Source: an uncultured Pseudomonadota bacterium | GTDB taxonomy: Bacteria > Pseudomonadota > Alphaproteobacteria > Rs-D84 | Assembly (NCBI GenBank): GCA_945483255.1 | Contig: CALYRP010000029.1 | Location: forward strand, 1-9,425 | Direction: 5' to 3' | Length of the DNA stretch: 9,425 nucleotides | Shown: positions 1 to 5,685 of the stretch, piece by piece | How positions within the stretch are numbered: the stretch's first letter is position 1 | Layout: each line of letters opens with the position of its first letter | Translations under genes and position numbers: made by a program | Notes under the pieces: model-generated | Database searches by the model: none | Told to the model about the DNA's origin: nothing | The model's input: the letters and a program-made list of their open reading frames with translations, nothing else

Positions 1-1752
1 CAAACCTTTGAATCGGGATATTTCGATTTTCTTGTTTTTATATTTTGTATTTTTTAATTCTTCCAATTCTTCATCGGTATCGACATAAATCGATTCGGTT
101 CCGCATGTTAATTTATAAAGCGGCGGACAAGACAAATATAAATGTCCCCCATAAATTAATTGCGGCATATATTGATAGAAAAATGCCATAAGCAATGACG
201 CAATATGACTGCCGTCAACATCCGCATCAGTCATAACGATAATCTTTTCATATCTAAGTTTACTGTCATCCCAATCTTTGGCAGTGCCTGCACCGATAAT
301 ATCAATCAAATCGTTTAATTCGCGATTCGCACTGAAACGTTCATCAGAATTAGAAAGCACATTCAAAACCTTTCCGCGCAATGGCATAATTGCCTGGGTT
401 GCACGATCACGCGCCTGCTTTGCAGTTCCGCCAGCCGATTCACCTTCGACGATGAATAATTCGGTACCTTCGATGCCATGCTTTGAACAATCTGCCAATT
501 TAGCCGGCATACGAATTCTTTTAGTTGGTGTTTTACGCGCAACATCTTTAACTTGTTTTGTTTTGATACGCGCGTTTGCAAGATTCACAACGAAATCAAG
601 CAACGCATTGGCTGTCTTTGGATCAGAAGCCAAAAACATTTCCCACGGATCGCGCAATGCGTTTTCAGTATATCTGGCAATTTCTGGGTTTGATAACTTT
701 TCCTTGGTCTGACCTAAAAATTGTGGGGTTTTATAAAACACAGAAACGATTGCAGCAACTGAATCAAAAACATCTTCGCTGATAATTGATGCCGCCGATT
801 TATTATTAACCTTTTCACCATAGGCTTTTAATCCCTTGGTTATCGCGGCTTTGAATCCGTTTTCGTGTGTTCCGCCATCAATCGTTGCGATTGTATTACA
901 GTAAGACGCGAAAAATCCATCATCAGATGCCGCGCCATTTTCATCGGTTAACACAGTCAACGCCCATTCAACACGACCGCTGTCATCTGGAAAATCAATA
1001 GATCCAGAAAATATCTTTGGCAATATACGTGGTTTTGAATCTGTTTTTTCAGCAACAAAATCAGCAACCCCATTTGGATAGTAAAATTCTTTATCCGATG
1101 GAATATTCATATCTTCGGTAATAAGCGCCGGGTTACAATGCCATTCAATTTTTACCCCACGCGAAAGAAATGATTTTGCGCGCGCCATACGATAAATCTT
1201 GATTGGTTTAAACACAGCATTTTCACCAAATATTTCATCATCCAATGTGAACTTTATTTTTGTTCCATGTGCCTTGGTCGCCGCGCCTTTGGTGATTGGG
1301 CTGGTTACTTTGCCCCTTGAAAAAGTTTGTCTCCATTCAAAACCGTCCCTGGAAATAGTAACATCCATATTGGACGAAAGCGCATTTACAACCGCACTTC
1401 CCACGCCATGTAAACCACCACTGGTTTTATAAACGTTATTATTAAACTTTCCGCCCGAATGCAGTGTTGTCAAAATTACTTCCAATGCAGATTTACCTGG
1501 ATACTTTGGATGTTCATCAACCGGGATACCACGACCATCATCTGTTATTTCAATTGTCTTGGAATCAATCAGGTTTACAACAATTTTCTTGGCAAACCCC
1601 GCAACAGCTTCGTCGATTGAATTATCCATAATTTCAACCGGCAAATGGTGCCATGCCTTTTCGTCTGTCCCACCGATATACATCCCAGGACGCAAACGAA
1701 CCGGTTCCAAACCTTCAAGTACTTCTATATCTGATGCATCATATTTATTCAT
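1..1752 (-). CDS. parE: DNA topoisomerase IV subunit B (ParE), 3'-truncated by window edge
   Basis: This is the ATPase and TOPRIM subunit of topoisomerase IV, which works with ParC to decatenate daughter chromosomes in the cytoplasm. Codons 1-584 are present, and the last visible residues (RFKGL) are the start of the conserved RFKGLGEM-type motif, so perhaps 70-100 residues are missing. The GHKL ATPase shows E40 and N44 in EIMDNSIDEA, DDGRGIP at 71-77 and GGLHGVGS at 112-119. The TOPRIM part shows EGESAGG at 436-442, PLRGK at 457-461 and TDADVDG at 508-514. GGTDE near residue 27, ELNDLIDIIGAGT and CPPLYKL match alphaproteobacterial ParE better than GyrB. The start ATG at 1752 is preceded by a GTGGGAAAG ribosome-site-like stretch and a strong promoter. 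One oddity is Glu438, where EGDSA normally has Asp. The gene is divergent from dnaJ. ParE rather than GyrB is a motif-based judgement, about 85% sure. Confidence 0.93.
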   Translation of the reverse strand, partial: MNKYDASDIEVLEGLEPVRLRPGMYIGGTDEKAWHHLPVEIMDNSIDEAVAGFAKKIVVNLIDSKTIEITDDGRGIPVDEHPKYPGKSALEVILTTLHSGGKFNNNVYKTSGGLHGVGSAVVNALSSNMDVTISRDGFEWRQTFSRGKVTSPITKGAATKAHGTKIKFTLDDEIFGENAVFKPIKIYRMARAKSFLSRGVKIEWHCNPALITEDMNIPSDKEFYYPNGVADFVAEKTDSKPRILPKIFSGSIDFPDDSGRVEWALTVLTDENGAASDDGFFASYCNTIATIDGGTHENGFKAAITKGLKAYGEKVNNKSAASIISEDVFDSVAAIVSVFYKTPQFLGQTKEKLSNPEIARYTENALRDPWEMFLASDPKTANALLDFVVNLANARIKTKQVKDVARKTPTKRIRMPAKLADCSKHGIEGTELFIVEGESAGGTAKQARDRATQAIMPLRGKVLNVLSNSDERFSANRELNDLIDIIGAGTAKDWDDSKLRYEKIIVMTDADVDGSHIASLLMAFFYQYMPQLIYGGHLYLSCPPLYKLTCGTESIYVDTDEELEELKNTKYKNKKIEISRFKGL

Positions 1753-1776
1753 AACTTTCCCACTTTTATCAGATAA

Positions 1777-1805
1777 TTATTAGAACATTTTTAATTTTTT
1801 TTCAA
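1777..1805 (-). promoter_or_regulatory. sigma70-type promoter of parE
   Basis: On the minus strand, a TTGAAA -35 box (1800-1805) is followed by a 17-bp spacer and a TAATAA -10 box (1777-1782). The predicted transcript would start near 1770, about 18 nt upstream of the parE ATG. The spacing is optimal and both boxes are close to consensus. The A/T-rich background raises the chance of a false match, but the position is right. Confidence 0.6.
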
Positions 1806-1849
1806 GGCAAAACCGCGCCAGTCCCCACAAAATTAATATATTTTACGGA

Positions 1850-1880
1850 CTTGATTTTTATAACAATATACCTATATATT
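1850..1880 (+). promoter_or_regulatory. candidate heat-shock (RpoH) and/or sigma70 promoter of dnaJ
   Basis: CTTG at 1850-1853 is followed by exactly 17 bp and then CCTATAT at 1871-1877. This fits the alphaproteobacterial sigma32 pattern CTTG-N17-CYTATNT. The same stretch can be read as a sigma70 promoter: TTGATT at 1851-1856, a 16- or 18-bp spacer, and TATATA or TATATT at 1873-1880. The start point would fall near 1885, giving a leader of about 25 nt before the dnaJ ATG at 1911. Heat-shock control is expected for dnaJ, which supports the first reading, but the assignment is inference from sequence alone. Confidence 0.5.
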
Positions 1881-1910
1881 TATCACAAGGTAAAACGAAC
1901 AGGTAAAATT

Positions 1911-3038
1911 ATGAATAAAAATCCGTATGAAGTTTTGGGTGTGGCACGGGACGCGACTGATGCCGACATAAAAAAGGCATATCATAAATTGGTTATGAAA
2001 TATCATCCTGATAAAAACCCAGGCGACAAATCTGCCGAAGAAAAATTCAAGGAAGTTAACAACGCATTTGATATTTTAAAAGATCCGCAAAAACGTGCGG
2101 CATACGACCGATTCGGTGATGCTGCATTTGCCGGTGGCAATGGTGCATCTGCGGGGGCTGGATTCGGTGGCAACCCATTTGGCAATGGGTCATTCCATTT
2201 CAACATGGGTGGTGGCGACATGGGCGGCATGGAAGATATTTTACGCGAAGCCATGCGCGGTTTTGGATTCGGTGGTGGATTTGGTGGGGACACCCCACGC
2301 CAACAACGCGGCCGCGATTTATTGGACGAAGTCGTCATTGATTTAAAAGATGCCTATTTTGGAACAACACATACGATTAAATTTACCAGCGCAACAAAAT
2401 GTGAAAAATGCGGCGGCAACGGAACCGCAGACGGAAAACCGGCACCAAAATGTTCAACATGTGGCGGCACCGGGTATGTTCACGCACGCCAGGGATTTTT
2501 CGCGGTTGAAACCCCATGCCCAGATTGTAACGGACTTGGTAAAAAAATTGATAAAAAATGCAGCGCATGCGACGGCACCGGCACGGTTAACAAACAACGC
2601 ACATTGGATGTAAAAATCCCAGCGGGTGTAATGGATGGCGCACGCCTGCGCATGGCGGGCATGGGCGAAGCCGCCCCACATGGTGGCGAAAGCGGTGATT
2701 TCTATCTTGATATTCGTGTTCGTCCAAATAAAACATTTGAACGCGTTGGGAATGATTTGTTAATGCACATGGATCTGGATTTTGCAACACTTGCATTGGG
2801 TGGCGAAATCGAAATTGAAACAATTGATGAAAAAAAATTATCAGTAAAAATCCCATCTGGCACCCAGGTTGGCGAACGCTTGCGTGTTCGCACACACGGT
2901 ATGCCAAATGGCCGCGGTGGATTTGGTGATTTATATATTGAAATCGGAATTACAATACCAAAGAAATTAACAGAAAAACAAAAGAAAGCATTATCCGAAT
3001 TCGCCGGCATCAAAAGCGACAAAAAAGGCTGGTTTTAA
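1911..3038 (+). CDS. dnaJ: Chaperone protein DnaJ (type I Hsp40)
   Basis: This is the co-chaperone that delivers unfolded substrates to DnaK and stimulates its ATPase in the cytoplasm. The 375-aa length is normal for the family. Visible parts in order are the J domain (about 1-70, with HPD at 32-34), a Gly/Phe-rich linker (about 75-135), four CxxCxGxG zinc-binding repeats starting at residues 164, 181, 203 and 217 (CEKCGGNG, CSTCGGTG, CPDCNGLG, CSACDGTG), and the C-terminal beta-sandwich substrate and dimerisation domains ending KKGWF. The frame stays open for 20 codons upstream (to 1851), but that stretch is hydrophobic nonsense overlapping the promoter. The chosen ATG has AGGTAAA upstream and starts the conserved NPYEVLGV sequence. 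dnaK is not adjacent: parE lies divergently upstream, and the downstream gene is convergent. All essential motifs are intact. Confidence 0.98.
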   Translation: MNKNPYEVLGVARDATDADIKKAYHKLVMKYHPDKNPGDKSAEEKFKEVNNAFDILKDPQKRAAYDRFGDAAFAGGNGASAGAGFGGNPFGNGSFHFNMGGGDMGGMEDILREAMRGFGFGGGFGGDTPRQQRGRDLLDEVVIDLKDAYFGTTHTIKFTSATKCEKCGGNGTADGKPAPKCSTCGGTGYVHARQGFFAVETPCPDCNGLGKKIDKKCSACDGTGTVNKQRTLDVKIPAGVMDGARLRMAGMGEAAPHGGESGDFYLDIRVRPNKTFERVGNDLLMHMDLDFATLALGGEIEIETIDEKKLSVKIPSGTQVGERLRVRTHGMPNGRGGFGDLYIEIGITIPKKLTEKQKKALSEFAGIKSDKKGWF

Positions 3039-3040
3039 TT

Positions 3041-3067
3041 CTTGGAAACACGATAAATCCAAGTTTC
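3041..3067 (+). terminator. weak candidate terminator of dnaJ
   Basis: CTTGGA (3041-3046) and TCCAAG (3058-3063) can pair across an 11-nt loop, and a short TTTCT follows. It begins 2 nt after the dnaJ stop. The stem is only 6 bp and the U-run is poor, so it would be a weak terminator. The REPIN-like element and the strong bidirectional hairpin further on may do the real work. Confidence 0.3.
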
Positions 3068-3070
3068 TAT

Positions 3071-3153
3071 GTCATTGCGAGCAAACAGAGTTTGCGTGGC
3101 AATCTATAAAAAGTATATGGATGCTCACGCTCGGCAAGCTCGCTCAGCATGAC
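3071..3153. repeat. REPIN-like palindromic element: two inverted 34-bp hairpin units
   Basis: The left unit (3071-3104) and the right unit (3120-3153, read on the minus strand) are both 34 bp. Both begin GTCAT, carry GAGC then GCGTG, and end ATC. They are inverted across a 15-bp A/T-rich spacer. The left unit can fold with an outer ATTGC/GCAAT stem, an internal GA/GTG loop and an inner GCAAAC/GTTTGC stem. The right unit has the outer pair ATGCT/AGCAT and the same GA/GTG loop. ATGTCAT at 3069-3075 pairs with ATGACAT at 3149-3155 at the outer ends. The element lies in the convergent gap after dnaJ, a usual place for REP elements. It resembles the dispersed GTCATTGCGAGC-type palindromes known from many bacterial genomes. 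Copy number in this genome cannot be seen here. Confidence 0.75.
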
Positions 3154-3190
3154 ATTGTTTACCGAACAAGATAATTCAAATCAAGGAACA

Positions 3191-3217
3191 AAACACCGCC
3201 CGATTGGGCGGTGTTTT
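3191..3217. terminator. strong bidirectional Rho-independent terminator
   Basis: An 11-bp perfect stem, AAACACCGCCC (3191-3201) with GGGCGGTGTTT (3206-3216), closes a GATT loop. There are T-runs on the plus-strand side and A-runs on the other. It directly abuts the stop codon of the minus-strand gene at 3217-3627 and can also stop transcription arriving from dnaJ. A nearly identical hairpin with the same loop follows dnaA at 5631-5656. Confidence 0.9.
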
Positions 3218-3627
3218 TATCTGATTTGTTGGAACAATGGATTGTTCATAAAATTTTCATTCGTGCGATTTAATTCCACCCGCACGGTTGATTCAAACGA
3301 ACCACATTTTTCCAGTATATCTAAAAATCTTTTTTGAGAATCAATATCAACAATATGAATTTCAGAATGTTCATCAACACCACTTCCACCTTTCATATGT
3401 GTTGTATACTTTATATTTAACGCATCCAAAATACGGTTCAAACCGACACCTGCGGCATAACCAGTATAAGAAAATCCCGGAACCTTTTTACCCTCAGCGC
3501 TTATCAAATCTTTGGACGATACGTAAAATTCACCACTTAACATTTTATTTAAATTATTAAACGCCTGTCGTACGTCCCAATAAGTGACTTTTTGTGTTGC
3601 ATTTTGAAGTTGTTCTGTTTTTGACAC
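3217..3627 (-). CDS. uncharacterised small protein, 136 aa
   Basis: I do not recognise this family. The protein is soluble-looking, with no signal peptide or membrane segment, and has a single cysteine (in LEKCGSF). Visible features are a polar N-terminus, an aromatic stretch VTYWDVRQAF, a Gly-containing middle (GFSYTGYAAGVGLNRIL) and a charged patch with HSEIHIVDIDSQKRFLDIL. The start is GTG at 3627 (MSKTEQ), preceded by AAGGGA 6 nt upstream and by a near-consensus promoter, so it is expressed as its own unit. The stop runs straight into a strong terminator. The promoter is a copy of the one before the secreted pair at 3705-5569, so the two units may be co-regulated or may have been split by an insertion. 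Coding status is supported by the promoter, ribosome site, frame and terminator all matching. Confidence 0.8.
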   Translation of the reverse strand: MSKTEQLQNATQKVTYWDVRQAFNNLNKMLSGEFYVSSKDLISAEGKKVPGFSYTGYAAGVGLNRILDALNIKYTTHMKGGSGVDEHSEIHIVDIDSQKRFLDILEKCGSFESTVRVELNRTNENFMNNPLFQQIR

Positions 3628-3687
3628 TTTAATTCCCTTTTCCTATGGGAGTATTATATCATATTTTAGGTATATATGCAAAAAAAC
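3626..3687 (-). promoter_or_regulatory. promoter of the 136-aa gene; copy A of a duplicated 62-bp promoter
   Basis: On the minus strand the boxes are TTGCAT (3676-3681), a 17-bp spacer and TATAAT (3653-3658). TG one base before the -10 makes it an extended -10 promoter as well. It matches the promoter at 5571-5632 at 58 of 62 positions with no gaps. The differences include two adjacent bases in the ribosome site, which reads AAGGGA here and AAGGAG in the other copy. Confidence 0.82.
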
Positions 3688-3704
3688 ACCACGATTAATC
3701 TCAC

Positions 3705-4607
3705 TCATAAATCAGACAGAATTCTTTCGTATTCTCCTGTAGTTTCATTGCGTTTATAATAAATAACTTTTCCATTACCATCACCATCACTGTGCATCTC
3801 CCCGCCGTATAATATATCTGCATCCTTTCCTATTCTACACTCCCCATTATTTTGATATTCAATTTCTATCCTATTTCCAAACTTTCGCTGCAAGGTATTA
3901 CAATAAGTTTCTGAAACACCATGACAACGATCCGCCCATCCCGTATAGGGGACTCGTACACTACCGCCCCCTATCCCACAGAAATTCTGTATTATTCTGT
4001 CATCATCGTCTTCTGTGTTTTGTGGTATGTTATACATAATAACAATATTACCAATATTATCTGTGCATGGGATATAGGTGCATTTTTTATTATCACTTAA
4101 ACCGTAAGGGCAAATATCTATAAAGGAGGCCCCTATATTACAATTTCTTTTGTTATATTCTTTATCAAATTCCAATATATCAGACAGACCAATATTGTTT
4201 ATAATCTGACTTTCATAACCAAAACCAAACGATACACAATGTCCTTTCTCGCTGTTTCCGAAGCAAGGATTATTCCCTGCATTCTTTCTTAATCTTGATG
4301 TGTTTACTAACGCATAAACAAATTTTATGCATAAATCTTTACAAAAACTATCATCAAAATTTTCTTCAGAACATTTTGATTTACATACACGTGCGGCATC
4401 ATTACAAGAAAAAGTATCTCTCTCTAACAGGTCATCCAATATACCATAATAAGCATCTCCGAAAGTTAAACTTGATCCTAACCTACATGCTAGAGCGGCA
4501 CTCTCAATAACCTTAGAATTCCATTTTAATTGTGTATCTACTGTTATTGTTATTGCAAATGATGGTAATATTGTTAAACAAAATAAAATTGGTAATAATT
4601 TTTTCAT
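3705..4607 (-). CDS. secreted cysteine-rich protein, 300 aa, unknown family
   Basis: I do not recognise the family. A clear signal peptide occupies residues 1-18 (MKKLLPILFCLTILPSFA), with cleavage likely after SFA, so the mature protein is periplasmic, surface-bound or released. The mature part has 16 cysteines (41, 68, 75, 79, 89, 93, 115, 124, 156, 166, 176, 181, 210, 228, 236, 257), which suggests many disulfides. Residues 75-93 form a twin CX3C pattern with 9 residues between the pairs. An acidic run lies near 199-203. The frame is open 8 codons further up (ATG at 4631), but the ATG at 4607 starts the signal peptide and sits 2 nt after the upstream stop, suggesting translational coupling with the 319-aa gene. 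No strong terminator follows. Codon use is odd: 9 of 14 Arg codons are AGA/AGG and ATA is common, unlike dnaJ or parE, which hints at transfer. Confidence 0.85.
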   Translation of the reverse strand: MKKLLPILFCLTILPSFAITITVDTQLKWNSKVIESAALACRLGSSLTFGDAYYGILDDLLERDTFSCNDAARVCKSKCSEENFDDSFCKDLCIKFVYALVNTSRLRKNAGNNPCFGNSEKGHCVSFGFGYESQIINNIGLSDILEFDKEYNKRNCNIGASFIDICPYGLSDNKKCTYIPCTDNIGNIVIMYNIPQNTEDDDDRIIQNFCGIGGGSVRVPYTGWADRCHGVSETYCNTLQRKFGNRIEIEYQNNGECRIGKDADILYGGEMHSDGDGNGKVIYYKRNETTGEYERILSDL

Positions 4608-4609
4608 GA

Positions 4610-5569
4610 TTATTTCAGCGCCCCCTCGCATACTTCGGCTACATATGCTACCCTTTTAATTGCCGATATTTGTGTCGCATTAAATATTGTTGCCGTGGCT
4701 GATGCCGCCGTTGATGCACCCGCCATAACATTTGCTGTTGTGTTAAGTGCATAACCCTTGTCATTATGACGATTATTATCCGTATTCGAAACCGCGCTGG
4801 TAATTGTTCCGACAACACCAGTTCCAATACCGATACCAGACGATACCGCCGCACCCAATGCGCGTTTATTGATTGGTGTTATATCAATATATTCATAATC
4901 ACGACATGCGTTTATGATTTTATCCGCAATTGCGATTTCATTGTTGTCGGCTGTTTTTTCAATACGCGCCGCCAATTTAACATTTGATAATTCTTTGATG
5001 GATGCGATACATTTATTTATTTTTTCTTCCAAACCTTCATCAACTTTGTTTGTTGCCGCAATCGCAGTTCCCGCAATATTGGTTGCGGTCGATGCCGCCA
5101 ATGTCCCGGTTCGAACATTACCAAGTGTTTTTGATTTTTTTTCCAATTCATTTATTTTTTGAATATCAGATGCTATTGACGCATCGGAATGTACCGCACG
5201 CTTAATTGCATCACGAAATTCTGCTTCGTCCGCAATTTCTAATTTTTCAATTGGAATATTTGATTTTTCCGCAATTAATTTTGCAACTTTGTTTGCTAAT
5301 TCTGACTGTTCTTTATCAACAGAATATTTTGCAATACCTGTCCCCAATGCAACGCCACCCGCAACAGTTCCAACCGACGTTACAGCGGTATTAATTCCGG
5401 CCTTGACCTTCATATCATGCATTGATTGATCGATACCCGAACACGCTGTTCGTGCATTTTGAATTGCGATATTTAAATTGGTTTCTGCGAATGCTGGTAA
5501 ACTAAATATTGTTAAAAACAAGCACGGCAAAACTATCCGTGTGTGTGCATAGGGTTCTGCGGTTTTCAC
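4610..5569 (-). CDS. secreted Gly/Ala-zipper-like protein with internal duplication, 319 aa
   Basis: I do not recognise the family. A signal peptide fits residues 1-28 (hydrophobic VLPCLFLTIFSLPAFA, cleavage before ETN). The mature chain has four cysteines (43, 187, 222, 314) and four small-residue hydrophobic stretches (about 57-81, 149-172, 236-260, 278-300) rich in Gly, Ala, Thr and Ser, like glycine zippers or membrane-inserting hairpins. Helical charged regions lie between them. Residues 43-187 and 222-314 look like two copies of one unit, each bounded by cysteines. The start is GTG at 5569, with AAGGAG 9 nt upstream and a near-consensus promoter. The cysteine-rich gene follows after 2 nt, so the two probably act together in the envelope or outside the cell. 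Arg codons are nearly all CGN here, unlike in its partner. A membrane-active or outer-membrane role is inference only. Confidence 0.87.
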   Translation of the reverse strand: MKTAEPYAHTRIVLPCLFLTIFSLPAFAETNLNIAIQNARTACSGIDQSMHDMKVKAGINTAVTSVGTVAGGVALGTGIAKYSVDKEQSELANKVAKLIAEKSNIPIEKLEIADEAEFRDAIKRAVHSDASIASDIQKINELEKKSKTLGNVRTGTLAASTATNIAGTAIAATNKVDEGLEEKINKCIASIKELSNVKLAARIEKTADNNEIAIADKIINACRDYEYIDITPINKRALGAAVSSGIGIGTGVVGTITSAVSNTDNNRHNDKGYALNTTANVMAGASTAASATATIFNATQISAIKRVAYVAEVCEGALK

Positions 5570-5570
5570 G

Positions 5571-5632
5571 ACTTTAATCTCCTTTTCCTATGGGAATATT
5601 ATATCATATTTTAGGTATACATGCAAAAAAAC
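5571..5632 (-). promoter_or_regulatory. promoter of the secreted gene pair; copy B of the duplicated promoter
   Basis: On the minus strand the boxes are TTGCAT (5621-5626), a 17-bp spacer and TATAAT (5598-5603), with an extended TG. AAGGAG (5579-5584) gives a strong ribosome site 9 nt before the GTG start at 5569. The promoter directly follows the dnaA terminator, so the pair is uncoupled from dnaA. It matches 3626-3687 at 58 of 62 positions. Confidence 0.87.
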
Positions 5633-5656
5633 TCCGCCCGATTGGGCGGTGTTTTT
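5631..5656. terminator. Rho-independent terminator of dnaA
   Basis: ACTCCGCCC (5631-5639) pairs with GGGCGGTGT (5644-5652), with one T-T mismatch, across a GATT loop. There are A- and T-runs on both sides. It begins about 30 bp past the dnaA stop. It is the same hairpin as at 3191-3217 apart from one stem base. Confidence 0.88.
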
Positions 5657-5685
5657 CTCCTCTTTTTGTTCCTTGGAACAAAACT

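Noticed and set aside
1..1752. GyrB rather than ParE
   Set aside because: The GGTDE N-terminus, the AKQARDR sequence after the EGESAGG motif and the CPPLYKL region agree better with ParE, though a whole-genome check for the second paralog would settle it.
278..1783. Plus-strand open frames opposite parE
   Set aside because: The minus-strand frame is unbroken for 584 codons with all type II topoisomerase motifs; the plus frames are low-complexity and unsupported.
1851..1910. In-frame 20-codon extension of dnaJ
   Set aside because: It overlaps the promoter, and the conserved J-domain N-terminus begins at the ATG at 1911.
2003..3022. Long antisense and alternate-frame open frames across dnaJ
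   Set aside because: They are shadows of the biased composition of dnaJ, with no ribosome sites and no recognisable motifs.
3069..3155. CRISPR repeat or small RNA gene
   Set aside because: There are only two inverted units, with no regular spacers or direct repeats; a palindromic REP-type element explains the structure.
4608..4631. Earlier ATG at 4631 for the Cys-rich gene
   Set aside because: It would put MRGGAEII before a textbook signal peptide that starts at 4607.
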